From contig OZ021729.1 in assembly GCA_963978545.1 (NCBI GenBank), positions 86,408,670 through 86,472,669 on the forward strand: a DNA stretch of 64,000 nt, written 5' to 3'. This DNA comes from Linyphia triangularis (taxonomy: Eukaryota; Arthropoda; Arachnida; Araneae; Linyphiidae). Each line of letters begins with the position of its first letter. Position 1 is the stretch's first letter. This document shows positions 43,708 to 54,992 of the stretch, piece after piece. The notes under the pieces were generated by a model. It saw only the letters and a program-made list of their open reading frames with translations, was not told where the DNA came from and did no database searches. A program made the position numbers and the translations under genes.

Positions 43708-44198
43708 CAGGGTGTCTAGCGAAGGACTCCCGTGATTTTAAAATTAAATAACTCAAAAACAAAGATTGATAGAAGAATGAAACAAAAAGTAGAGTCATTT
43801 TGATAGGTGTCAATATCTGAAACTCAGAAGTTTCGAAATTAGTTACAAATATTGCCAACAGATGGCGCTGTAGTAACCAAATTCTAGAAATATGTTATAA
43901 ATGTGTCATCTGCATTCACGCTAACTTCCTTTCACGTTTTAACAGTGGTACTGATCGCTCTGAGCTTCAAAGCACTCTTTATTCATAAGAACTACAATGT
44001 ACAGCGCCATCTATTGGCCACATTTGTAACTTATTTTGAAAATTTAGTATAAGATTATCTTAAGATGTATATTATATTAAGATGTACATCTTTCAAAATA
44101 ACTATACTTTTCGTTTCATTTCTCCGGCGATCTTTGTTTTGTGAGTTATTATTTAATATTTTTTTAAATCAGGGATTCCTTTTCGCTGGTCCACCCTT
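43708..44198. mobile_element. Mariner-type MITE
   Basis: Ends CAGGGTGTCTAGCGAAGGA and complement of AAGGGTGGACCAGCGAAAAG, bounded by TA. Arms share AAATAACTCAAAAACAAAGA with its mirror. Each half carries an AGATGGCGC motif (43860-43868, 44004-44012 inverted). Confidence 0.75.
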
Positions 44199-44535
44199 TA
44201 CGCCTCGTAAAATATAGGAACGGTTAGATGACGTTACATGCTTCCCCCCCCCCCCTCCAATTTGTCCTCCAGGGGATTTAGTTGTTTGTTGTGGGGCATG
44301 AGCGAGTCACGCGTCAGAGGGTTTTCGAATCGATTGAAAAGGAAAACTCATTAACAATCATGTATGTCACAGACGAGGAAATATGTATTTCAGTCAGGAG
44401 TTTATTTAAAAAAAAAAACGTATATTGCGGCCAGTGACACCGTATGTCATCCGACCATGACAGTGAAAGCGCTGGAATTCACTCCTTTCACTTTTGACAC
44501 TTATTAGCAAGAAATCTCTTGGAAAGTAACTGATA

Positions 44536-44820
44536 GGCTTCGATAATCCAGCGGTAGAGTATCGGGCTCATGATCGGTGGATTGTAGGTTCGGTCTTCGG
44601 TCTGTCAAATATTGGTGGGTACCTAATGGGGGGGGGGGGGATGGTGGACATTAAATCTGTCGTGTCGTGGCCTCAATGTCCTCTCTTTGGTGTGGTGGGG
44701 TTGGAGAGAGGGGTTTACACTGGAAGATTTCGATCGCGTTTTCTTCTAGATGCTCAAAATTACGAGATGTGTACGGCTGTGTTAAGCATTTTGCAAGTGG
44801 AAGTTCCAAACCAAAGTAAC
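44536..44820 (+). mobile_element. SINE-2, tRNA-Met-like head, copy 2
   Basis: Head GGCTTCGATAATCCAGCGG, TAGAGTATCGGGCTCATGAT, GTAGGTTCGGTC aligns to a tRNA-Met with CAT in the loop. Same body as 26529-26818 but with a G-tract inserted at 44628. Confidence 0.72.
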
Positions 44821-45037
44821 AGAAAATGGTAAGAGTTTTTAAAGTGAATTTAAATCATCATGTTTCAGTAAATTAAGCGGGATTAAGAATATCGTGATAT
44901 TTGACGATTGTGTTTCTGTTTAAGATTGGATATTTCGTTCCCTATGAAAACTGGAGTAATAAAGATTTTCCCGGTCATATTTAGGAACAGGGTTGACATA
45001 AAAAGATTTGTTCAGGTGCACGTGAGACAAGAAACTA

Positions 45038-45340
45038 ATGGTGTGGGGCATCGCACAACTTTCAGTTACACCGAATACTGTTCACAGTGTTTAAATATAT
45101 CATGAACTGGTGTAACTAACCCTTTTCATATATATTCGTTAATTTTTAAAAAAGAGCCAATTTGGCAATAATTGTTAATTACAAAAAAAAAAAATTAAAA
45201 AAATGGCGAAATAGGTTAAATGTTTTCGATAATTATTACATTATATTATCTTGTAAGTGAAACAAAGGAGAAACATTCGTTGATGGGCGAGGCTCAATTG
45301 AAGAACTTTCAGTGTTAAACACATTTCCTTAAGTTGCATG
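45038..45340 (-). mobile_element. Family D element, copy D4
   Basis: Reverse orientation; CTAATGGTGTGGGGCATCGC and GATGGGCGAGGCTCAA correspond to D2 positions near 17025 and 16790. The outer half is missing. Confidence 0.58.
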
Positions 45341-45758
45341 ATTTTTGCATCTCTACAACTGCACACCAATGGTACTCCATTCTTTTGCACATGCCCCCAC
45401 TGTACACTTCAATTTGATACTGAGTTGTTTTACTTATGTTAGATAAAGATATCACTTTGATGCGAATTTCATGTGTTTATGGTGCTTCAGTGCGAAGTTA
45501 TGAGGGGAAAACAGGTTATCCTTTAATTTAACTGAATAGTGTACATCGTTACAATTTTAAAAAGGATTGAAAATTCCGATTACTAACAACCGGAGATGGG
45601 TGCCGAATTTGAATTAAGATACTATTATTCTCTAGTCTCCTTTCCACTACTTTCATTAAAATTGATGAAATTTTTCTCATAGGATGAACCGAGACCATCG
45701 AATTAGGCGGGGGATAAATCGCTGCCGATTTTGTGGCCCATTGCAATACGATGAATGA

Positions 45759-46405
45759 TAAGAGATATCGATACGACGATATTTTTAAAAAATATATCGA
45801 TGGTAAAAATATTGATACAAGTTACTGATATATCGATATTTTCAAACATTTTTAGTTTTTTGATGATCGTTTTTAAGTTCCATGTGTTGTTTTTTCCGAT
45901 TTTCTTTATTCCCTTTTCAAAACTAAAGTTTGGACTTGACTGAGAGACAGTTAAAATGGCACCCTAACTAAAAAGATAACATAAGGTAATGGAAAGATAA
46001 GATCATTTATTAGTAGTCATTAACATAGCGCCGTTTCTGTTGCTAACATGTGCCTGGAATTTGTATTTAATTTAAAATATTAAAAACATCTATCAGCAAA
46101 ATATGTGGTAAACTACCTTTCAAAATTTCTTCTTTAAAAATAAATGCGAACTTAAGTATTGACATCCAAATGTATTTTATTTATTCTGATTGTTTTTATA
46201 AATAAATAATATTATCATTTTTCATAATTTATTTATTAAAACAATTTTGGCATGAATTCATGAAAAGTAAAAATTTGCCCCCAAAAACTTCGTTTCTGGC
46301 AAAATTGAAAATAAAATTTAAAAAAAAAAAAAATCATGTATCGATATCTTTTCTATGCAACGATATAGTATCGATATTTATTTTGTTCGATATTTCCGAC
46401 CTCTA
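45759..46405 (+). mobile_element. hAT-like MITE, copy H4
   Basis: Right end TTTCCGACCTCTA; left end eroded to TAAGAGATATCGATACGAC. Flanks ATGAATGA and ATGAATGG match 7 of 8. Confidence 0.82.
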
Positions 46406-47109
46406 ATGAATGGGCAATGATCGTCATTTGGATTTACTCTAGTCTACAATTCTGAAAATAATTGACCGACTTTGGTTGCTCTGGCATTGTAAAATTTGAA
46501 AACGGAGTTTTCGGGCAATTGACATTTTGATTCCCCCCCCCCCCCCCATTTCGCGTATTTTTGTTTCCTTTAATGTAAACGCGTCAAGATACGAGAATAC
46601 TTAGATGAAGCTGTGCCAGATGTAATATTAGAAATCGCATGGTGTGTGAACAGAAAGATAGGGGAGAGTAAAAGTACAGAATTGTTTTAAAATAAAGTAC
46701 TGTATTTCATTTAAAATGGTACCCCAATAAATTATTTAATCTAGGAATTATCGTAACAGCTAAATTATAGAATGCCGACAAGGGAACCGTATAGATTGCA
46801 GTTATGTATTTTATTTTTAATAAAACATTAGCAAAATGCGTTCTGCAACAGCAAGCAGACGCTTTTATTATGCTTGATTTGAAATACCAATAATACTTTT
46901 TACAAAAGCAACAAAGATTGAGCTGTTTTCAGTAGATATCTATCCTTTTCTTTATTTCTCGTAAAATAAAATAAGCAGTACCAGAAAGGCATTCCACCAA
47001 AGCTCTGGTTTAAATGTCCTGGCTGAAATTCTTTGTAATCATAACTTATTCGATAATATTAATCACCAAATCCATAATAGATATAAATTAGATTACGAAC
47101 CTCTTAGAT
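46406..47109. other. Unassigned stretch
   Basis: A C-tract near 46535; no repeat partner or gene. Confidence 0.4.
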
Positions 47110-47850
47110 CAAAGTTAGCCACTACGCGGCCCGCGACATTTTTCTACGGCCCGCCGGCCACACAGGAAAAAAAAATTAAACTTCATGGTATGGACATTTT
47201 TTTTTTACATAATTTTAATTTGGTTGGCTGTAATTAAGATTGTCTGTAAGAAACACTGCGACAAATAGTGACTCTTGCGTAAAATAAACTTAACAATTTC
47301 GACCGCCATCGTCTCACAATTGACATCGACTTAAAACTGTTTAAATACTTTTAATAAAAAGTTAGGTCAACTCGTATTGTCACGTTGGAACGAAAGATTC
47401 ACTTTTTTTTTAAGACTTCGATTTATCAATCCTTTTGCACTCGAAGCCTTTTTCCGCTTGGGGAATCTAGCTACTCGAGACGTTACGCACGCATTTTTAA
47501 TTCGGTTCGTGGTTGAGGACCCGCTTCAAAGAAACTAAATAAACATTCATTTCTTTGTATCGAATTTCCTCATCAAACCTAGTGGTGAGCGAGAGTCACC
47601 TGTCGAGTGCAAAGGGTTAGGAATGAAAATTGTTATTTTTTAATTATTTGCAAAGAAATTAATCAATTATCAATTGTATTTTTATTAAGATAAGAAAAAT
47701 GTGAATAATTTGTTTTCAGAAATATAGATAGTTAAACTATAGATTGTTAAATCAATAATTGGTAAAACATATATTGGTCTATCAGGCCCGTGAAAAGCTC
47801 CAACTTAAGTTATACGGCCCTCCTCTAAAAGCTAAGTGGCGAACGCTTTC
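47110..47850 (-). mobile_element. hAT-like family K, copy K1, with nested P2
   Basis: GTTAGCCACTACGCGGCCCG at left and AGTGGCGAACGC at right, reverse of K2. CTTAGA occurs at both flanks. P2 interrupts it at 47431-47616. Confidence 0.65.
47431..47616. mobile_element. piggyBac-like MITE P2 nested in K1
   Basis: CCTTTTGCACTCGAAGCC at left, GTCGAGTGCAAAGGG at right. Flanks TCAA and TTAG are each one change from TTAA. Confidence 0.75.
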
Positions 47851-48464
47851 TTAGAGGGTCCTCCCCGCGCAAGAAGGCTTCGTTGCAGGAAGCAAGCGTT
47901 TTCTGCTTCATCACGTTTCGAGTTTCGCGTGTCAATGGAACAAAGCTGAAGGAAATTAACTGAGATGGGGGGGATCGAGCGAAAAAAGTGAAATCAACGA
48001 TGACGCAACGTTCTTAAAATATCCTTTCATCGAAAGTGGAGGGGGTCACTTCCCCCTGAGTAGGTCAACACTTTCTTCTGTCGTCTGGACAATTTTTGTT
48101 CCTCCTTTTTGCCGTGAACAAACGATGCCCCTTAGGGGGTTGTTTGGTTTATTTTGGGACGCCTCGTCCCGATGCCGCTCGAAACGCCGCTTGTTATTTT
48201 AGCACTTGGTATAAGAAGCATAACTGGGAAAATTTCTGTGGGAAGGGTTTTTAATCGAGCAATAAATTCAAGCTGTATTTCTCTATAAAAAGCATCCAAG
48301 CAAAACTTTCTCATCTCATATTTGTCGAATGTCGCAATAATATTGCAGTTTCTAAATAAGTCACCTGTATTGCAAAATAGTCCAGCTTTCAGGCTATACA
48401 AAATACACCATCAGGAGACTTTTTTTTTATTATCTAGATTCTGTTTTATCCATATTGCCTAGAT
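47851..48464. other. Unassigned stretch
   Basis: A minus-strand frame of 89 codons (48132-48401) has no recognised motif. No repeat partner. Confidence 0.35.
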
Positions 48465-48724
48465 CAGCGTTCGCCACTAACTTTTAGAAGCGGGCCGAAT
48501 GACTTACATTGGAGCTTTTCGAGGGCCAGATACACACAATAGTATACGTATTTTTAATTATTATCGATTTAGCAATATAGTATTTCAGAAAACTCATTTT
48601 CTCTTTATAAAATTGCAACTGATATTTGATTCTTTTTTCGAGTAATTAAAAAAAAAAAAATAACAGTTCTCATAACTAGTAAATCAAAGTCTAAAAAAGA
48701 ATAAAATCTTTTGTTTCAACAGTA

Positions 48725-48793
48725 AGTTTAAAAATTTATTAAAAGTAAGGTCAACATTGCGACTTGACCTTACTTTTAATAAATTTTTAAACT
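48725..48793. repeat. Perfect 30 bp hairpin in K2
   Basis: Arms 48725-48754 and 48764-48793 are exact complements with a nine-base spacer. K1 has only one of the two arms, so K2 gained an inverted duplication. Confidence 0.9.
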
Positions 48794-49018
48794 GTACTTC
48801 CAGATTACTCCGTTTAAGTCGATATCAATTGCGAACCGATGGCGGTCGAAATCATTCAGTTTATTTTATAATAGAGTCGATGTCATTTGAAGTATACGTT
48901 GCACTCAATTTTAATAAATTGTCCAATTGAGATTCATTTAAGTTATTTCTGCATTTATTCTTGATGGAAACCACCTTGCTGAAAGCTTTTTCATATAGTT
49001 TCTTTTCATATAGTTCAT

Positions 49019-49300
49019 CTTCCGAGATGCCGGCGGGCCGCAGAAAAATCTGTAATACATAGTAAATTATAATTTATCCGAAATAATATGTATTATGTAA
49101 AACAAAAACTGAATACTATGAAATTTGATATTTTCCCCCTTTATCTTCCGAGATGCCGGTGGGCCGCAGAAAAATCTGTAATACATAGTAAATTATAATT
49201 TATCCGAAATAATATGTATTATGTAAAACAAAAAAATATATACTATGACATTTGATTTTTCCCCCCTTTTATCTTCCGAGATGCCGGCGGGCCGCAGAAA
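49019..49300. repeat. Tandem 125-128 bp repeat, about 2.2 units
   Basis: TCTTCCGAGATGCCGG starts at 49019, 49144 and 49272. The first two units are over 90% alike. Confidence 0.88.
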
Positions 49301-49345
49301 AATCTGTCGCGGGCCAAATCCAAACCCGCGTAGTGGCTGGTGCTA

Positions 49346-50768
49346 CTATACACCAATGATGGGTCTCCGCAACGCAGGGCCACGCAGTTACTTATAAATT
49401 TAGCTTCAATATTTAAACTTTAGTCATTCTGCATCGATTGATCTACACAGCGAAATCGATCATCAAACTGGCCCCAATCACGGACGTGACGTGTATACAA
49501 CAACGCAAATCTCAGAGATGGCAGTTATAATATCAGCATTAAAAACGGCGTTGCAACTATCGGAAAAGGCAGCTGTTAAACCCATTATCACTCCAATGTA
49601 TATATCTGCAATAGTGCCTTCCATTCCAGCCTAAATCTCAACAATACAATCTACTACATAAGCTTAATAACCGGCGAAATTATCATCACAAGAATGTAAA
49701 TATTAGAGACAGCGTCTGTCATACTGGTGAGAATTTCGCAATTGTCTATTATACATCAGCGTAATATGCGGCGAAAAGGACCCCCACATCAACGTTAATC
49801 TCGGCGATAGCATACAAGCCCAAATATCAGCGTAACAATGTGAAACTGACAATCACGCACTTGCATAAATATTTATGATAGAGACAAACATTAGTGGAAG
49901 CAGAGACAGAAGTAATTATTCCACTGGAGGTTTGGGGAAATCCGAAAGCATGCAAGGGTTCGTGGCAACCAGAATTGTAAGCAAACACATGACACACATG
50001 CACCTTTTAGAAATTAAAATGGGGATTTGCTATCTCAGGATATTTTGGTCCAAAACGCTGAAATCGCCTCATTCACAGAACTGTACCATGTGTGATGTGC
50101 GTGTTTCATTCTCTGTATGTTTAGTCGAAGCACAAAAACTTGCTTTCACAAGAATCTTCTTTCACACACAATAAGTAACTTCCACTTCGGAGCTTTGCAT
50201 ATATTTAGTGATGTGTGGATGCATATTGGCTACGTGGAAACCCTCAATTTGCTAAATGTATATGTATGTGTTCATTTTTATGCAGTTATCAGTTTTCAAA
50301 TAAAAAAAAGAACTAATTTCTTAAAATAGTGACCTTAGCCCAAAATTAGTTGAAGGTTTTGCTTAAAATAGTCGCCATAGACAGCTTTGAGGGTTGTGAA
50401 CGTATAAAAAAAAAGGGGGGGGGGGGGGGGAAGCTGCTTTCCAATATTTTAACATAGAAAATAAAAATTGATTCTCTGCTAATTATTCGCTTCCATCACA
50501 AACATTTAATTTTCCCCAACACATTTTGATCTTCTTCAGATCTCTAAGTGATCCTTTTAAATGACTTGGTATTAAAAAAAAAACCACTAAATTGTAAGTT
50601 TTCAATTGCTTTATGAAGCTGTAATCACAAACCAAACTGTACATCAACTGCGGGAAAGTAACTGATGTACAGTATAAGTCCTACTGAAAACTGAATTTCA
50701 TTGAGAGAAAGTCGCTCAACGGGAAGAGTTACATAACTCTCGTAAGCTTGAAATGTATTTTTATCCGA
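49346..50768. other. Unassigned stretch
   Basis: A 99-codon frame at 49875-50174 has no known motif; a G-tract of about 15 lies at 50416. Several phrases such as ATCAGCGTAA recur loosely through 49500-49840, hinting at an old short tandem array. Confidence 0.35.
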
Positions 50769-50932
50769 TACAGTCAACTCGCGATAACTCGAAGTCTCAT
50801 AAGTCGAATATTTGTTTATCTCGAATATTTTTATTAGGTCCCAAGATAACTTAATATTTTTCAACACTAAATTATCTCCATATTTCGAAGTGTATATCTT
50901 TTAAGTCAAAAGTACACCTTTTATTATCATAA
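50769..50932 (+). mobile_element. Tigger/pogo-like left end
   Basis: TACAGTCAACTCGCGATAAC followed by TCGAA repeats resembles Tigger termini. LTR L3 starts where this sequence stops. Confidence 0.5.
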
Positions 50933-51458
50933 TGTTACGAATTTTTGTATATTTGTAAATATTTCGTGGTGTAATTTTCTAAATATGAAAATTTATGCAC
51001 ATTTTGCATAAGGCAGTGCAAAAGTTCGTCTTAACTTGGCTTCCCTGCAGTGTGTCTATTAATGCTTGATAACGAGTTTTACAGAGATAACGCTGGGAAG
51101 CGAGTTTTACAAAGAGCAGGGCATTTAACATTATGGTAATGGCAATCTCACCAAATTGGCGATATAGAGCCAAGTTGGCGACGGTTTTGGCGACTAATTT
51201 TTGTCGCCAAAATTTTCGACCATTTGGCGACATTTTCGGTCCCCATGTACATGTATAGGACTTTTCGACTACGATCTGGAAAGTTCTCCAAATGTCTTTC
51301 TCTGGAAGATTCACGAAAGTTCGCCTCCCCTATATAAGACCGGCCGTGAGTGGATTGGTTGGTTAGTTAGTTGACTGGAATTACTGAGCTGAGATACTGA
51401 GTTTCAGTGAGCATTCAGAGTAGTTCTAAAGCGAACTGTATTGCATTGTCTTTTGCGA
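50933..51458 (+). mobile_element. LTR (L3), 3' truncated
   Basis: Starts TGTTACGAATTTTTG and follows L2 through the TTGGCGA cluster, TATA box and GAGC..ACTGAG leader, stopping at about 51458 where L2 continues. No coding sequence is attached. Confidence 0.68.
51304..51338 (+). promoter_or_regulatory. L3 promoter: perfect four-unit heat shock element plus TATA
   Basis: GGAAG-ATTCA-CGAAA-GTTCG (51304-51323) has four exact pentamers in alternating orientation. TATATAAG follows at 51331-51338. Confidence 0.72.
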
Positions 51459-53171
51459 ATTGTACACAATTTTTCCTATTTACAAAATTACACCACGAAA
51501 TATTTATAAATATACGAAAATTCGAAACAATAACATACAAAAAACCAATTAGAAAAAAAAAAAGGGGGGGGGGGAGATTTTTCTTTTTATAATTTAATGT
51601 TTTCCCGGGAAAAACCCGTTTGCATTGACGTGTACAGAAAGTAAACGGGCCTTTACATTCCATAATTTCAAGTTTGAGTCAATGGCGTTGGTATACGGTG
51701 GCTTTGAACAGAGTTAAAACGTAAATTGAATACGTTCAGTCCAAAAAAGTTGAATTGATCAATGAAACTGAACAAAATCTGCGATGTGAGAAGAAAAACG
51801 TTGCTATAATAATAAACGTTCCAACCATTTTGAAAAACAAAGACGATTTTGAAAAGACATCATGCATCGAAACTCGATCCATCGTGTAAAATGAGTATTT
51901 CTTGGTGTCGAAGTTGCTCTTTTAAAATGGTTCGAGACATTGCGAAACCAGAATGGACAATTAACGCATTTTTTAAAAACGAATGAAGTTGATTTATACA
52001 TATAAAGAATTTATTTCCGATTCGAAATATTCAAATAATACTTCTTTAACAAAATTAGTTATTTAAATATTAAGAAAAGAAAATGCGCAAAAACCCCTCA
52101 AATTGCGATCCGCTTAAAACGGGCCGATTTTGAGTATGACGTCAAGAGTACCGAAAGGTTCGGTGACGAAATCCTTTCGCTCCGTTTGTTATGGTGAGGT
52201 TTCTACCACAAAGTGGTCACACTCAAATATTTTTTGTCGCCTATTTTGTAGGTATTTGTTTTTTATTTAATTGCAAAAATGGAACCCGGTTTTGCAAGAC
52301 CTCATCGAACTATTTGCCAAAGAATGACTCGACAATGATGGCTGTTTATTTCTAAGAACATGGATTTTGTAACAGAGGAAACCCGTGGCGTAGAAGTCAA
52401 AAGGTAAGATTCCCTGCTTTAATTAACTTGAATGGTTTTGTTGTGCTTGGAATAAAAAGTTAGGTGGAAAAATATCGGTATTTTTTCGTTAAAAAGTACC
52501 GTTGTCCAAGTCCGGTACGGATTCTGCGCCAGGGTGACTTTTGCCAAAAATGGCTTCCCACCATTTTTTTTAATGACAAGTGAACAAAATTTGGCGTGGT
52601 TTTATGTATACAATACTTGGCGCAGAATCAGTACTGGACTTTCAATTTTGACCCATTACTTTGCACTTGATGTTTACAAAAATTTAGAATAGCTTTCCTA
52701 ACAAATAGCTCGTTTTAAACTTGGAAAAGCTAACATTCTTTAATTTTCCTAATATAAAAATTATCATAAATGTATATTACTTCAAAATGATCTTCACAAA
52801 CATAAAGTACAGTCTTTGTCGACAGTGGCATATACACTTTTCATTGTCCCTCTTCATCGATTGGCACCACTTTTTTCCGAGTATTATTCCGTGATACGCA
52901 TGTTAGTAGAAAATGTTAAGACATTTTCAGAAAAAAAAAATCAATCAAATAATTTTAAAACAAAATGACAAGAAGACAAGTATTTGAAATTTCCATGTTA
53001 ACAACGCTTTAACAGCCGCAACCGCTACGCGACCTATGGAGGAATTTAAGAAGCGGGGACATCACAATCGACTCGCAAAAAAAAAGGTCCGTTTTCCCGC
53101 AAAAATCTGACAGGCAAACTCAAAATGCAAATTAAAAAAAAAAAAAAAAAGCGTGGAGAATAGAAATTTTT
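51459..53171. other. Unassigned stretch
   Basis: A G-tract at 51566 and no assigned repeat. The segment 52080-52560 is less AT-rich than its surroundings, but I could not find a reading frame or splice pattern that holds. Confidence 0.35.
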
Positions 53172-53420
53172 GTGTTAATGGTCATTTCGAGACATTTAGA
53201 ATCAAATAAAAAAATTTTTAAAAATGCGGGAACTATACATTCCAAAATCCCTCTTGGTGGGATCTCAAAAGAAAAAGCGAAGTACTTAGCTCTTTTGCTA
53301 AAAGCTGAAGGATTTATAGCAAGTGCAGGATGGCTAGAAAAGTTTAAAGAAGACACAAGATTGTCTTCCGGATTCCACTTGAACAAGCAACAATTTTCCG
53401 ATGAAATATGCCTCGAATAG
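53172..53420 (+). pseudogene. Tigger/CENP-B-type transposase, DNA-binding fragment
   Basis: The frame contains LESNKKIFKNAG, then ISKEKAKYLALLLKAEGF and IASAGWLEKFKED. The last block matches the F.AS.GWL.RFK signature that closes the CENP-B-type helix-turn-helix domain of Tigger transposases, and ISKEKA matches the preceding IxxKA helix. The stretch between the two helix-turn-helix parts is shortened. The DDE domain is absent. A run resembling a Tigger end (ACTCTCGGTAGCTCGAAC) follows at 53427. Confidence 0.72.
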
Positions 53421-53490
53421 AAAATAACTCTCGGTAGCTCGAACTACGGATAACTCAGAAGAATTTGACTAATAACGTTTTCCCGTCATC

Positions 53491-53961
53491 TACAAATGGT
53501 ATCCTCAATTTTGTACAAATTTCTACTGTCAAATCTGTAGGACAGTGCTGCCATCTATTGTATGAATTACTAACGTCAACGTAACTAACGTAGGAAACAG
53601 TTCGAGAACTTGGAATCACTTCAGAAGGCATGAATAATATGGAATATAGAAATAATCATAAGCAAAGATAAATATTACAAGAGCTTCAGGGTTAGAAATG
53701 GTCACTCGATTGCTAGACAACAATAGAATAATTCAATTGTATTCTTCGATGGTGTAACAAGTAAAAAAATGGATGAGCCAGTTCAATAACATTACTAAAA
53801 TTAACAAATCCCGATATTTTATTTAAGTAAACGTGTTTCTTGGTTTTTTCTTTTCAATTGTGACAGGGAAGTGATTAGAATTAAGTTCTTTTATTTATAT
53901 TTTTAATATGCCACCAAGCTTTTTTTTTTTAAACAAAATAAGTGGTCCGCAGAACTAAAAT
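53491..53961. other. Unassigned stretch
   Basis: GTGCTGCCATCTA near 53545 recurs near 55190, otherwise nothing assigned. Confidence 0.35.
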
Positions 53962-54984
53962 TAGAAATCGGCGATATATCCGACGATATTTTCAAAAAAA
54001 AATATCGATATTTTCAAACATTTTGTTTTATAATGCCATGTGTTTTTTCAATTTTTTTGTATTCCTTTTTCATACACATCAAAACTAAAATTTGGACTTG
54101 GCTGAAAGGCAGTTAAAATGCACCAATGTTCCAATATTTTGCCATACACTTCATAATCATGGGCGCCAACAGAGGAGGGTACAAAAGGGTGTACCTCCCT
54201 GGCTTTTGAAAATTAAAATACTATTAGAAAAAACGTTAGTTATACATATGCACACACACATATATATATATTCATCTGTTAATTTTTAAATTATTTACAA
54301 AGTAGAAATATTATGCTAATCATTCAGCATTGCCATTGAAAATTACCTAAATGTTTCTTAAAATTATTGCATTAATGAGGAACTTTCACGTTTTTTGGTT
54401 TTATTTTCCATTTATTCAAAAATTTGTGCTCGGATAGTTAAAAAAATATTTAGTTTTTCACTTTTCGATTTGGCGGGAAAAAGTCACTTTTGCGTGAAAC
54501 GTCAACGCGCAGATAATGAATTAGTCTAAAACCTATTTTAGTGAGGTTTCTCTTTCGTTTTGCGACTTTTATCTCTGCGTAACACGTCACGGTTTTTTTT
54601 ATGCGTTTTTAATCACGTGACTTTTGCTTTGATTTCGGCTAATTTCAAACTCTATTTTTGATTAATTGAAAGCATAAAGATAAAAAAAATAATTGCACTG
54701 CTCAAATATATTTGTTGAATAACACTAGAAAATGCAAAAAAATATTCATTTTCCTCACTCATTGAGCGATAATATAACTTTTTCTTTTGCAATAGATCCA
54801 TTCCAGTTTTGAAAAAGTAGTCTCCTTACAAAAAGAATGAAAAGTAGTAATTTGTCCTGAAAAACTTGTTTCTAGAAAAATTGAAAACCAAATTTAAAAA
54901 ATCATATATTGTTATATCGATATTTTTTTCAATGTAACGATATAATATCGATATATTTATTTTGATTGATATCTCCGACCTCCA
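53962..54984 (+). mobile_element. hAT-like MITE, copy H5, longest
   Basis: TAGAAATCGGCGATATATCC to ATATCTCCGACCTCCA with a perfect 8 bp duplication ACTAAAAT (53954-53961, 54985-54992). About 370-470 bases longer than H2-H4; extra sequence starts near 54155 (CATGGGCGCCAACAGAGG) and again in 54420-54780. Confidence 0.85.
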
Positions 54985-54992
54985 ACTAAAAT

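Larger units (their letters stand above)
48465..49345 (+). mobile_element. hAT-like family K, copy K2
   Basis: Starts CAGCGTTCGCCACTAAC and ends CGTAGTGGCTGGTGCTAC. GGGCCGCAGAAAAATCTG near the right end is a common subterminal motif of hAT-type MITEs. It carries a perfect hairpin (48725-48793) and a triplicated subterminal block. Confidence 0.68.

Noticed and set aside
52080..53060. Possible host exons in a less AT-rich stretch
   Set aside because: No frame stays open, and I could not support splice sites or a conserved motif.
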